Origin: Pseudofabraea citricarpa
Taxonomy: Eukaryota > Ascomycota > Leotiomycetes > Helotiales > Dermateaceae
Reading direction: 5' to 3'
DNA: 64,000 bases
Assembly (NCBI GenBank): GCA_029641185.1
Contig: JAPWGK010000002.1
Coordinates: 2,914,001-2,978,000 of the forward strand
The notes beneath the pieces were generated by a model that made no database searches, had not been told where the DNA came from, and saw only the letters and a list, made by a program, of their open reading frames with translations. The position numbers and the translations under genes are program-made. Below are positions 1 to 10,167 of this stretch, piece by piece. The stretch's first letter is position 1. Every line of letters begins with the position of its first letter.

Positions 1-1
1 A

Positions 2-196
2 CAAATTCGTGAGATTCTTGGTCAGGCGGGAAAGGAAGGGGAATTGGATGCGGTGTTGAAGGCCTATGTGAAGGGACTTAGTCAGACGTATTGGATCACA
101 ACCGGTTGTGCTATTGCAGCTTTCTTTTGTGCCTGTGGTCTGGATTGGAAGAGTGTCAAGAAAGGGCCGGAGAAGGAGATCGCATTACCGGTATAG
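2..196 (+). CDS. MFS multidrug-type transporter, C-terminal fragment
   Basis: The last 64 codons of a gene that begins left of the window, ending in TAG at 194-196. The visible part has one hydrophobic membrane segment (after a TYWITTGCA stretch) followed by a cytosolic tail with WKSVKKGPEKE. This layout, with an extracellular or loop segment, a last helix and a GLDWKSVK-like basic tail, is typical of fungal DHA14-type drug:proton antiporters of the major facilitator superfamily. Such proteins sit in the plasma membrane and export toxicants or secondary metabolites. The family assignment rests on the tail alone, so the substrate and exact subfamily cannot be given. Confidence 0.6.
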   Translation, partial: QIREILGQAGKEGELDAVLKAYVKGLSQTYWITTGCAIAAFFCACGLDWKSVKKGPEKEIALPV

Positions 197-1054
197 ACTA
201 TGGTGGCAAGACTAGAAAATGATCTTGCATCTGGCGCTTTGTGTGCTTGTACATTATGTATATTATATGTATCACTTTAATTCATCTCGTAATCGATGCT
301 GATTCTTGACGATTTTTAAGTTGCCTCTCCGATCGTTCAATCTACTTCGAACTCATTGCAACCAGTAATGATTATGGTCACGAGTTTGATCCAACAGAAT
401 CTGCATATCCGAGGGAAAGAAGGACGGACAGAAAAAGCCCCGTTATAAGTATCGATCCTTTCAAAAACTAGGCGAGAAGATTAAATGAGCTTTCTCAAAT
501 GCTTCCTATGTAATTATTCTATCACTCTCAAGTTCCTCTTAAAAGCTTTCCTCCTTTTGCAACCCGTGCTCAATAGGCAGTTTGCAGTATTTTTGCTTGC
601 CCTATAGAATTCTGTTAAGTTTTTACTGGGACCACTTGATTTGGTTGAGCTTAGGATATGTTTGGATGATACGTTATCTACAGTTTTATTTAGATCATCT
701 TTTGGTAACCGGCGAGTTCATCTGCTCGTGGAATATCGTCCTTTAAGTACAGGTCTAATATTCACTCATTCATATTTATTGCTAATAATTAGATGAAATA
801 AGAGTAGACGCACAAATAGTTCGGTATGCACCTACGGGACTACTATTTTAGATTCTAGTTCCTCAGAAGTTGACTAATAAGGGAGCGAAAAATAAAAACT
901 CAAGATTCGTTGCAAATCAGCAGTTTTAGTGGCGACCCAATTCGAATTGATTTTCTTTCCATGCTAATAAACAATATCTACTGCATCCATACGAGAGAAA
1001 ATCCAACTTCAGCAACCTAACCTCAACCATACAACCCAATATTCTTCTGGTGCT
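197..1054. other. Intergenic spacer
   Basis: AT-rich spacer between the converging MFS (+) and GNAT (-) genes, presumably holding both 3' UTRs. I see no reading frame or repeat worth naming. Confidence 0.6.
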
Positions 1055-1576
1055 TTAATTGTGCAAATTCTTGGCCAGGAAAATCGTCCCCTCCAAAGGC
1101 GTGTCGTAGTAAGCCTCGATCTCCTCAAAGCCCCTCTTCTTATACATCTTCTGCGCACCTTGCATGCTAGGCAAAGTGTCCAGTCTGATTTCGTCATATC
1201 CTAGAGTTTTCGCACTTTCAAGAACAGCATCTGCCAGAGCATTACCCACACCTAGTCCTCTGGCACCAGGGACAGTGTATAACCTCTTCATCTCACAGAT
1301 CTTCTGGGCGTTTCCGTTTGCGTTGGGCAGAGGTCGAAGGGCTACACATCCGATGGCTTTCTGGTCTTGATCCTTAGAGATTGCGAGAAGAAGAGCTCCG
1401 TCTGGAGATGCATATTTTCCGGGTAAGGAAGCGAGCTCGGTGGAGAAATCTTGAAAGGAGAGGGAGATTCCGAGTGAGAGGGCATACGCGCTGAATAGTG
1501 TTCTTATGGCCTCCAGATCCGATGGTGTTGCTGCAGGCTTTATTGTGAATTTTGCTGGAGCTGCTGTTGCCTCCAT
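1055..1576 (-). CDS. GNAT-family N-acetyltransferase
   Basis: Single-exon gene, 173 aa, ATG at 1576-1574 and TAA at 1057-1055. It has the order expected of a GCN5-related acetyltransferase: an alpha/beta N-terminal half, strand 4 with EMKRLYTVPGARGLGVG near residues 95-112 (motif A, the acetyl-CoA pyrophosphate-binding loop of R/Q-x-x-G-x-G/A type), a helix ADAVLESAKTLGY, then motif B with LDTLP..QGAQKMYKKRGFEE. The length is usual for a stand-alone GNAT. Acetyl-CoA is the donor; the acceptor cannot be told from sequence and could be a small amine, an amino acid or a toxic compound. It diverges from the DUF202 gene, with 608 nt between the start codons. Confidence 0.85.
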   Translation of the reverse strand: MEATAAPAKFTIKPAATPSDLEAIRTLFSAYALSLGISLSFQDFSTELASLPGKYASPDGALLLAISKDQDQKAIGCVALRPLPNANGNAQKICEMKRLYTVPGARGLGVGNALADAVLESAKTLGYDEIRLDTLPSMQGAQKMYKKRGFEEIEAYYDTPLEGTIFLAKNLHN

Positions 1577-2184
1577 CTTTGTTGAATGGTTGTTCTTCAG
1601 GTACAGAGTGACTTGAGCTGCTCGCTTGTCTTGCTTTCCTTGCGAAAAGAACTCATTTCCTGTAAGCGAGCGCCCTTGAGGAGAAAATTAAGCATCTCAC
1701 CTCACTAATTTGTGTATGTTGTATAGATATGAGATTCTGATTGTGGTTGTGGTTGTTGTGGTCGTTGTACACTTTGAAGTATCTCAATTCTTGACAGAGA
1801 ATAAGCCGCCAGGAAGTTATTCTGATGATAAAATTAGTAACCAATTGAAAAATTCCAGTTCCTATTAAAGCTTCTTTCGAATGATAAAAACACAGTTGTT
1901 ACAACATGAGCAGTATCGCCTCTGGAGTGCTTCATATGATGCGTAATCAAGAGGTGAAATGAGATGAGTCAAACCCCACGTTAAGGTAGCCCAATGTGCA
2001 CGTGACCTATACCCTATTGATTCGTCCGTCATCATTGTTGACTTGCAACCTGCACGATTTTTACAACTGGAATTCATTCTCTACGACAGGCTAGCAAAAC
2101 AACCCTTCTTCCTACCAGAAACACAGCGCTGGATACGTCCCACTCGAGAAACTTGAGAATAACCACACACAATCAGAAGAAACC
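1577..2184. promoter_or_regulatory. Divergent intergenic region (GNAT / DUF202)
   Basis: The 608 nt between two outward-facing start codons must hold both promoters. A TTGTGGTTGTGGTTGTTGTGG tract at about 1739-1760 is the only local sequence oddity. No defined factor site is claimed. Confidence 0.4.
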
Positions 2185-2592
2185 ATGCGACTCTTCAAAT
2201 ACCTCAACGCGTCGGCCATTGCGAATACAGGCAGCGTGGCTCGCGACCATCTAGCCAACGAGAGGACTTTCCTAGCCTGGACACGAACCGGCCTCGGATT
2301 CGTAGCTCTAGGTGTAGCCCTGGCCAAGCTAGATGCGTTGGAAGCCCTCTCTCCCGTTCTACAAGCCAGCCCTGGAGAGGCCAAAGACCTTAAGATCCCA
2401 TCTGCGGCTCTGGTTGGCTCAGGTACTGGATGCCTGTCCTACGGCACTATACGATACTTCTCTTCCTTGAGGCTCCTGCAGAAGGGACTGTTTAGACCTA
2501 ACGTCTTAGGGATCGCTCTTGTGGCTTGTACGGGTGCCGTTGTCGCTGGAGGAGGCATTGTATTAGTCGTGCAGCAAGAGACAACAACCTAG
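2185..2592 (+). CDS. DUF202 family integral membrane protein
   Basis: Single-exon gene of 135 aa starting at ATG 2185. The signature RDHLANERTFLAWTRTGLGF (about residues 20-39) is the hallmark of the DUF202 family, in which a charged N/E-R-T-x-L-x-W-x-R segment leads into the first membrane helix. Three hydrophobic segments follow (about 36-50, 72-85 and 108-128). DUF202 is also the membrane module of the yeast vacuolar transporter chaperone subunits, but this protein lacks their SPX and polyphosphate polymerase domains, so only a small membrane protein of unknown role can be claimed. No introns are needed. Confidence 0.85.
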   Translation: MRLFKYLNASAIANTGSVARDHLANERTFLAWTRTGLGFVALGVALAKLDALEALSPVLQASPGEAKDLKIPSAALVGSGTGCLSYGTIRYFSSLRLLQKGLFRPNVLGIALVACTGAVVAGGGIVLVVQQETTT

Positions 2593-3261
2593 CTTGCCTT
2601 CCACTCCCTCGGGATCCGATTCCGCAGCAGCACGCACTGGCTGCTCTTGTGTTGCTCCCTCCTGCCGACCTTATACCCAGTCTAGGATCACGGGACAATT
2701 TCAGAGTCCAGAGAAGCGGTGAGTCCATCCCGGTTCGGGCCGCAGAAGGGAGCCCGACTGCATGTGGTGCCGGTCGGCGAAAGGAAAAAGAGGCACCTCG
2801 AACGCACGAATGGATCTAGTCGAAGAACCCAGCGGTGTGGGAGAGAACGGTCAAAGTTTCTCAGGGATGCAACATCGGAGCCTTTTTCTTTCCATCATTC
2901 AATCTACATATGGACCCCCTGCACAACAGACGCGGCCCAGAGAAAGCACGAGAGCAAAGACCAGCCTGCATATGTATATGTGGCCAGGATCCGCATAGCA
3001 TACCTACCTAACGCATGATTGCCTTGCTCCGCAACATCTGTCAGCCTGAGCGAACGCAAGATAAACCTCGTTCCGGATACCTCTCAAGCTCAGATATCTT
3101 GTCATATTATTCCCTTGACTCAGACCGCATCTTTGCAACTCTGCTCCTGGCACCTGCGCATCGACTTTCTGACAGAGTTCCGTTATCGAAGCGACGCACC
3201 AATAGGCCTATTGCGGGGTCCGTAGCCATCCACATCGGTATCGCCATCTCGACCACAAACC
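2593..3261. other. Intergenic, presumed aldo-keto reductase promoter
   Basis: Spacer of 669 nt between two genes on the same strand. The visible reading frames have no resemblance to known proteins and low coding character. The last about 300 nt are probably the promoter and leader of the next gene. Confidence 0.4.
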
Positions 3262-4292
3262 ATGGCCAACTCTGAACATCCCACCATCAAGCTGAACAAT
3301 GGAGTGGTGATGCCGGCTCTGGGGTTTGGCACCTTTGCCGAGCCCTTGCTCCCAGGTAAGACGCACACCGCTGTTCTCGCCGCTCTGAGAGCCGGTTGGC
3401 GTCATCTGGACTGCGCCTGGATTTATGAGAACGAGGAGGAAGTGGGCACCGCTCTCACGGCCTTCCTCCAAGAGACTCCGCAGGTCAAGAGACAGGACAT
3501 CTTTATCACGACCAAGGTGTGGGTTCATCTAACCGAGCCCGAGGATGTGCAATGGAGCCTAGAGGATTCCCTGAAGAAGCTGCAAGTCGACTATGTGGAT
3601 CTGTTCTTGATCCATTGGCCGTTCGCTGCTGAGCGCACCGGGGATCATCAAGTCAAGATCGGTGATGATGGGAAAGTAAGCTTTTCCCCTTCCCTCTCTA
3701 GCATGCACGTGCGAACAAGACGATTGACTCAACGCCCCCAAAGTATGTGATCAAGAAAAGTCTCACGGACGATCTCTCGCCTACGTGGCGAGCCATGGAG
3801 CAACTCTATCGAGCCGGCAAGACACGAGCGATCGGGGTATCGAACTGGACGATAGCAGGGCTAGAGACGCTCTTGTCGTACGCGGAGATCAAACCGACCA
3901 CCAACCAAGTCGAGATCCATCCGTACTTCCCCAACCGCGAACTCGTCTCGTTCTGCCAGGCGCATGATATCGTGCCTGTGGCGTACTCACCACTAGGTTC
4001 GCAAGAAGGCACGGGAGATCGGCTGCTAGCCGATAAGGCATTGAATGGTGTAGCGGAGGAGAAGGGATGCTCGCTCGCGCAGCTGCTGATCGCATGGGGC
4101 CTGCAGAGGGGATATGCCGTGCTACCCAAGAGCCAGACGGAGGCGAGGATCCAGAGCAACTTCGAGCTGGTGAGCCTCACCGAGTATGAGACACAGATGC
4201 TTGATCAGGCGCACGTCAGACGTGGACATCGCTTTGTGAGCTGTAAGGATCTCGGCTTCGGTTACGATGTATGGCCCGAAGAGGAACGTTAA
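3262..4292 (+). CDS. Aldo-keto reductase (NADPH-dependent)
   Basis: Two exons, 3262-3675 and 3744-4292, with a 68-nt GTAAGC...AAAG intron in phase 0; the product is 320 aa. The catalytic tetrad of the AKR superfamily is complete: Asp50 and Tyr55 (in LDCAWIYENE), Lys85 (ITTKVW) and His118 (LFLIHWP). LGFGTF at the first strand and the C-terminal LPKSQ..RIQSN segment, which binds the 2'-phosphate of NADPH, are also present. The fold is a (beta/alpha)8 barrel and the reaction is reversible reduction of an aldehyde or ketone to an alcohol. It resembles the cytosolic Gcy1/glycerol dehydrogenase and alcohol dehydrogenase [NADP+] branch more than the Yak-type enzyme at 28.2 kb. The substrate is not predictable. 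Confidence 0.92.
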
Positions 4293-5022
4293 TAGTTGGC
4301 TTCCTTGGGGAAGGATGGACATGTTGTAGGTAGCGGTGTAGAGAGATCAGATGCTTCTGGTCCTTTCCTCGGGGCCATGCAGTCTCCAAGCTCCCACTAC
4401 TTCCACCTTCTCCTGGGCCCCCTCGTAGGCTCGTACCGACCTGCTGTAGCACTAGCGACTAGCAAACCTTATCACATATACCGTGCTACTCAGCACTATA
4501 CATTCTGTACTACCTATGGCACGGCCCGTTGAAGTGACACCTTGGAAATTTTCTGGCTCTCCGGCTTGCTAGGAGTCTTGACGTGTCGTGCACTAACTTC
4601 CTTTGCTTTAGCACACATCCTCATGCTCACTCACTTGCACATTTACCCATCCCATAGCACATCCATATCATCTGATAGAAGAGGGAGAAGAAAGACATCA
4701 GAGCCGAGGGGCCGACGTCTCTGTCTCTCCGTCTCGTACCTCAAGCCTCTCACATGAACTTCCCCAAAAAGCCTCATGCACATATACCCAAAGAAACAGC
4801 AGCAGCAGCAGACGACGCTGGATGAATGACTGAAAACGTACGTAAGCTTACCTCGCCACCGGCGACGGCCAGAGAGTCGAGAAACAAAGACACGAGCCCC
4901 AAAGAAAAAGCCCCAAGTTCTATCACATTTTGGGGGTTCTGTTCTTGTTATAGGAGAGATAGGGCCGTGCCGCATCACCACAGGATTACTGTATGCGGGA
5001 AAGTACGGATCGAGGACGGAGA

Positions 5023-5055
5023 GTCCCACGTCCCACGTCCCACGTCCCACGTCCC
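5023..5055. repeat. Heptamer tandem repeat (GTCCCAC)n
   Basis: About four and a half perfect copies of GTCCCAC in the spacer 3' of the aldo-keto reductase. Confidence 0.9.
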
Positions 5056-5172
5056 GTCGCTTTTCCCTCCTCTTTTTCTCTCTCTTTTTGCCTTGCCGAT
5101 AGTGGTGATGCATATAAGATTCAGAAGACGCACATGACACTGACCGGATGCTACGTGACCATCGCCATCGCC

Positions 5173-5207
5173 CTCCTCATCCTCATCCTCATCCTCGTCC
5201 TCATCAT
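5173..5207. repeat. Hexamer repeat (CCTCAT)n
   Basis: About five near-perfect units of CCTCAT/CCTCGT. It is purine/pyrimidine-biased, and the complementary strand would encode an Asp-Glu repeat, which explains an acidic spurious frame. Confidence 0.85.
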
Positions 5208-5582
5208 GGCCCGTCACTTGACTTTTGCTTTCTTATGGTGGCACGTAGGTAAGGCGATCAAGTGCTGGCTGGATATACATGCTGAAGTAAGTAAGCAGGT
5301 TTTCTTAATAAGCCTCGCGTGGCCTCGCGTCGCGTCGTCTGGCGTCGTCTGGCCTTGCCATTGTCTCATCTGATCTCATCTGATCTGATCTCGGCCGACG
5401 AGGCCCGGACGGAGAATCGGAGGATAGACGGAGGGCGGAGGGAAGGAGGGAAGGAACAAGGAACGAACGAGAGAAAAACGTGTCTGATGCTCATAAGAGG
5501 AATCGGCGTGCTGGTGATATTGCACGGCCATGTACTTACTTGCAGTGTTTCATTCCGTCCCTTTTTTTTTTCTTCTTCTTCT

Positions 5583-5604
5583 AATCTCATCTCATCTCAT
5601 CTCG
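5583..5604. repeat. Pentamer repeat (ATCTC)n
   Basis: Four perfect units of ATCTC within a larger CT-rich stretch, followed at 5617-5645 by alternating ACTGC/ACTGT units. Confidence 0.85.
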
Positions 5605-5901
5605 TATCATGCATACATACACTGCACTGCACTGTACTGTACTGCGCGGCACTACCTCGCCCTATAGGAGGGGAAAACAAATGTCCCAACAGCTTTTTTT
5701 TTTTCTTTCTTTTTTTAATTTTGCTTTTGCTCTTGCTCGGCATATACTGTAACGAGCAGATCAGTCAGCCGTACCTGGATGTCGGCTCCGGCTGATGTAT
5801 CTTTCCCCCCCGCTCCTTACCCCCCTCCCCCCTTTCATGCTCACCGTTTCGTCGCTTCTCTGGGGGGTTTTTTTTTTTCATGATCACGCACAGTTACTCG
5901 G

Positions 5902-5924
5902 TCACTCACTCACTCACTCACTCA
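5902..5924. repeat. Tetramer repeat (CACT)n
   Basis: Five perfect CACT units. A similar CGCT run lies near 6023-6037. Confidence 0.85.
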
Positions 5925-6665
5925 GTCGATCTGCTCGCTTTTTCTTTCCTTCCTTCTCCATGGTCTCGTCTCGGGATGGAGTCTTTAGCTGAGAGACTGC
6001 TCCACTTAGCGTGCTCGCTTGATCGCTCGCTCGCTCGCGAGTCCTTCTCAGAAGTACAGGATAGGAGGTAGGTAGGTAGTTTTAGATCCATTGTTTTATT
6101 TTCAAGGCTGCCTGTCGGTAATTACACCTGCCTAACGTAAGACCTATGTATAGTATAGATGTAGATGTAGATCATTCTGTCCGGACTGAGCCTCCCCGAG
6201 AACCCGTGCAAAGAATTTCAAAAAAATTCAAAAACTCCTCCTGTAGAAGCGATGATGCAAAAGAAAATGGAAAAAAGACAAAAAAAGAAAACCCCGCCGA
6301 TCAACAGGATTTTCTTTGGACTTCTCATGCGCACGAATTCTTGCCCTTCCCCAAAAAAACAAAACTTCAAATTTGCCCACTGAAAATGCACAAAATATTA
6401 CCACCTCCGTCCAAAAAGTGTATCCCCAGAGAAGTGAAAAAAATGTCAAGGCCGCCCGCCCTTTTTGCCCGTCGAATTGAACCTCTCTCTCTCGAGAAGA
6501 AAACTGCGTAAAAAATAAATAAAAAATTGCACGGAACCACCAACGATGCTGTGTCTGGTGTTTTTTTGGTATCGAAGCTTTTGGTTGTTCGTTTCAAGTC
6601 ATTATTCGTCATGTTGATTTCTTTCCTTTTTGCCCTTTTTTGCCTGTGTGGCCCGCGTGCGGATA

Positions 6666-8315
6666 TTATGCGGGTCCATCGATGATGTCTTTTTGGCTGT
6701 CTGCTACTGAGAGGGGAACTTCTGTCATGGCTGCGAGTCGGAACAGATGTCGTGCTTGCACTCGACTGTCGTAATCTACCGTTGCGGTATCTATTCGGCT
6801 GTTAGTCTGCGGATTTCTGCTGCAAGTTGGAAATGACATACGCTGGGTGTTTCTTCCATCGAACATAACCACGGAATGCTTCTCCCATTGTACTCTGCAT
6901 TGGAAATCATGTCCCTTGGAGACGTGATCCATGAGGAACTTCAATATCAACTCCGTTTCGTTCTCCTTCAAACCCACAATCTCGTCGAGGAACTCAGCGT
7001 TCAGGAAAATAGCTCGCTCGCCTGTGACGGGGTGAACTCGGACGATCGGGTGGATGCTGTCAATGGGATCAGCGCGGATGGCTCCTCTTGCTGCCCGTGC
7101 GTGTGCAATCATCTTTCTCGAAGTGTGTACAGCCTTGAGGTTATCAATCATAGCCTGGAAGGTTGGTGAGAGACGCTTGTATGCCTATTCGTGCTGGTAT
7201 TAGGACGGGCTCAAAATCAGAGTAGGTGGACACATACCATGGCTGTGTCTGCGAAGACAGTGTCACCACCAACTTCTGGGCAGGCCATTATGCCCAACAT
7301 GACATATCCTGGTGGTTGACGCTCATAGCTGACATCGTGGTGCCAGATCGTGCTGGTGCTCTTGTGCTCAAAGAATTTGGCAATCTCCGCCTCGTTGTTA
7401 TCACGGTGGATGATGTGGAAATTTGGGTGGCCTTTGATGGCACCCGACACGGGCTGTGTCGAGAGCTTGCCAAAGTACTCCATGAATTCCTCTTGGAAGC
7501 TTGGGCCCGAGTGCAAGAATGAAGACTGCTCTCTAATTGCTACGATCTTACGCTCACTAATAAGCAGAGCCAACTCATCCTTCGCTGCTGAAGAGAGCGT
7601 CTCTAATTTGATGCCCGTCAAAACACTACCCATGCGTGGTGTGATGTGCTTGATGGCCACCCCAGGCTGGAAAAGATTGGGCTTTGCTTTGTCTGCTCTC
7701 AAGGCCGGGTCGTGGTACTCAAAGACTGGGAAATCCGAGTCGAACCAGATGTTGGGTTCCCATACCTGAAAATAAGAATTTAGTATGTGACTTGGAAACT
7801 TGCAAGTGTGAGACGAGGTGATTTGCTCTGTGTATCTTCCAAGAACTACTCGGCATAGAGAAAACTGGTCTTACTTGCTACTCGCCACCAAACTTCAGAC
7901 TTGGTCTCGTCTCAACCCAGCCGCTCACCCGCTCCCATCCAGCTTCAGAACAAAGGTCCCAAGTAGGTCCCAATTGAGTCACACTCTGATGTCCGAGCAT
8001 ACTATCCGAGCGCCAGCAGCAGAAACCTTGGGCGGAAGGGGAGGGAAACAGCAGAAGGAAAAAGCAAGAAGGAAAAAAAAAAGAAAACACAAAAAAAGCA
8101 ATATACAACAGGGTAGGAAGGGCCAAAAATCAAATAAAAGTCCAGTCCAAGTCAAGAACAGAGGTAGAAAAACATACGGCAAGGTAGTCCGGGAACTCAG
8201 TACGCGCGCGGATACTCTCGAGGTCATCGGATTTGCTGTACGGGACATTGATGTCGTAGCTAGTCTTAGGCGCGGGTGGTTCATGGTGATCATGATCGGT
8301 GCGAGATGGAGCCAT
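6666..8315 (-). CDS. TauD/TfdA-type 2-oxoglutarate/Fe(II) dioxygenase
   Basis: Four exons on the minus strand: 8315-8178, 7765-7238, 7184-6842 and 6790-6666, giving 377 aa. The introns are 412, 53 and 51 nt, all GT-AG. The 2-His-1-carboxylate iron triad is visible: His188-x-Asp190 in WHHDVSYE and His337 in NTQHTATVDYD, which is restored only when the last intron is removed. The following arginines in ARHLFRL bind 2-oxoglutarate. Related fungal enzymes (Jlp1-like) oxidise taurine and other sulfonates to release sulfite, so sulfur scavenging is a reasonable guess, but the superfamily also includes biosynthetic hydroxylases. The first intron is unusually long for this locus, and the region upstream of the start is packed with minisatellites. 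Confidence 0.9.
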
Positions 8316-8650
8316 TGTGGAATTATTTGCTGTGTCGGTACCGAGAGATGGGGGGGTATCACAATGAGAAAAAGAAAGCACAAGCAAGAGACGAGTAGTG
8401 TGCAGCTGGGATGCAAAACAGACTGGATAGTAGTAGTAAGTAGTAAGGAGTGGCTTGGCTTGATTGGGAGCTCGAGAAGATGTGCGGAGGAGGGAGGGAA
8501 AAGCAATTAAATAATAAGACGGGAGACGTGGTGGTGGTGGTGTGGGAGGAGTCAAGGGAGCAAATAGGGGGGCTTCAGGATATTAGCAGGCCACGAGCCG
8601 AGATGCGATTCCTCATCGATTTGCAGTCTCAAGTTTGAGAGGAGGAACTC

Positions 8651-8680
8651 TCAGGCTCTCTCAGGCTCTCTCAGGCTCTC
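8651..8680. repeat. 10-bp tandem repeat (TCAGGCTCTC)n
   Basis: Three perfect copies flanked by partial units. First member of the run of different minisatellites upstream of the TauD gene. Confidence 0.92.
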
Positions 8681-8690
8681 AGCCCAACCC

Positions 8691-8713
8691 AAGTCACCCA
8701 AGTCACCCAAGTC
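8691..8713. repeat. 9-bp tandem repeat (AAGTCACCC)n
   Basis: Two and a half perfect units directly after the 10-bp repeat. An 11-bp direct duplication CTGGGAACACA follows near 8729-8752. Confidence 0.85.
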
Positions 8714-8860
8714 ACTCTCTTCTGGCTACTGGGAACACACTGGGAACACACTGGCTCCAGTCTCCCGCAGCGGGCGCGCACAGGGCAAGAGCCTACTTGA
8801 CTTTACTGTCCCCAGCGTATCCACAGCCCATAAACCCACTGTCCTCTGCCCAGCCAGCGC

Positions 8861-8930
8861 CCATCACCCATCACCCATCGCCCACCACCCACCACCCCCC
8901 ATCCACTCACTATCCACTATCCACCCACCA
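8861..8930. repeat. Degenerate CCCATCA/CCCACCA repeat
   Basis: A C-rich strand of about ten 7-nt units drifting from CCCATCA to CCCACCA and then to ATCCACT. Strong strand asymmetry, with G almost absent on the plus strand. Confidence 0.8.
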
Positions 8931-8940
8931 GAACCAGGGA

Positions 8941-9036
8941 GTCCCAAAGTCCCAAAGCCCCAAAGCCCCAAAGCCCCAAACCGGAACTCTCCCGCAGCCA
9001 AACCCAGCAAAACCTAGTAAAACCCAGCAAAACCCA
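8941..9036. repeat. CCCAAAG(C/T)n and AAAACCCAGC repeats
   Basis: Two adjacent minisatellites: five units of CCCAAAGTC/CCCAAAGCC at 8941-8981, and about three and a half units of AAAACCCAGC at 9001-9036. Both are C-rich on the plus strand. Confidence 0.85.
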
Positions 9037-10141
9037 GGAGCAGAACCCAACTTACCCAACTCACCCAAACCAAACCGCTTGTTCACCCCCTCCTTCCCCC
9101 CCCGGCGTCCCTCATCCTCCCAGAAATCCGAACCAGAATTTCCATCTGATAATGAAATCGCTGTCTGATCTTCGCATCCCCCGGTCCTTGCACCTGCACC
9201 TGCACCAGCACCTGTCCCTGAACACTACTGTATTGTACTGTACTGTACACACACTCAATGGCAGCGTCGTTTCTCCGCTATTTCACAGTACAGTAGCAGC
9301 AGCAACTAACTTACTCTCCTCCTCACAAACCAACACGCAAACCTACCTATGACCCCGAGAGTCTGAGCACCGGACCACTCCAGCACCACGACATGCACCT
9401 ACCTGCCTTGTTACCGACCTGCTCCCAGCGAACCCGAGGGCCTCAAAAGTCAGTGTGGCACCATGGCGGCCGTCATATTGCTAGGGGAGAGCAATAGCAA
9501 CCATCCCATCCGACTTCCACGGGGCGTTCAACGGTCGTCCCGAGCGAGCCAGTGGAGCTTAACCGGCATGACCCCTCGAGATGGCCACGGTGGGCGGGAT
9601 GCATGGCCAAAGGAGCGTGTTCGATGCTGATGAGGATGGTTCGAGGTTTACCGTTGATGATGCGTCCAAGGCATATTCGCTCAGGATGCGCACCCGAGCA
9701 GGGGCACGGCTTGCGCTGCAGTGTTGACGAAGCCATGATTGCTGCTTGCTTGCGGGCTCGCTGGCCTGCTGGCTTGGGCGGTGAGACGAGACGGACGAGG
9801 CGACTGGGTTGGTACGAGATTTGGAGATTGCGGTGCTATGCCACCGGGCCACCAATACAAACACACTCGTCTGACGGCTGCTTCTGATACACGCGGAACA
9901 GACCCTCTTTTTCTCTCTTTTCCTTCTAGAAGATTACCCGTCCGGCCTTGGGCCTGTTTCGAAGAGAGGCGTGCGCAGCAGTCATCAATCCAACACACAC
10001 GACGACGACTGATGGATGATGATGATGACGGATGAACGTTCAGCCACACCATCAAACCAGCAGCCAGTATCAAACCAGCTCCAAACCAGCTGTAGCGTGC
10101 CTACCAGCCCCATCCATCCACCACAAACAACACGTTAGGGT

Positions 10142-10167
10142 GAGCGTCGAGCGTCGAGCGTCGAGCG
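10142..10167. repeat. Heptamer repeat (GAGCGTC)n
   Basis: Three perfect copies plus a partial copy in the gene desert. Confidence 0.85.

Larger units (their letters stand above)
4293..6665. other. Simple-sequence-rich intergenic region
   Basis: About 2.4 kb between the AKR (+) and the 3' end of the TauD gene (-). It contains many short tandem repeats, annotated separately, and long A- or T-runs near 5690-5720, 5870-5880 and 6220-6370. Several frames stay open only because they run through repeats; none looks like a protein gene. Confidence 0.55.

Noticed and set aside
4643..5795. Overlapping frames of 100-165 codons on both strands
   Set aside because: They are open because of microsatellites (Asp/Glu, Ser/Arg and His/Ser repeats) and have no coding signal outside the repeats.
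9473..9736. 87-codon minus-strand frame starting MASSTLQRKPCPCSG
   Set aside because: Short, no motif, no splice-supported extension, and located in a repeat-bearing desert.
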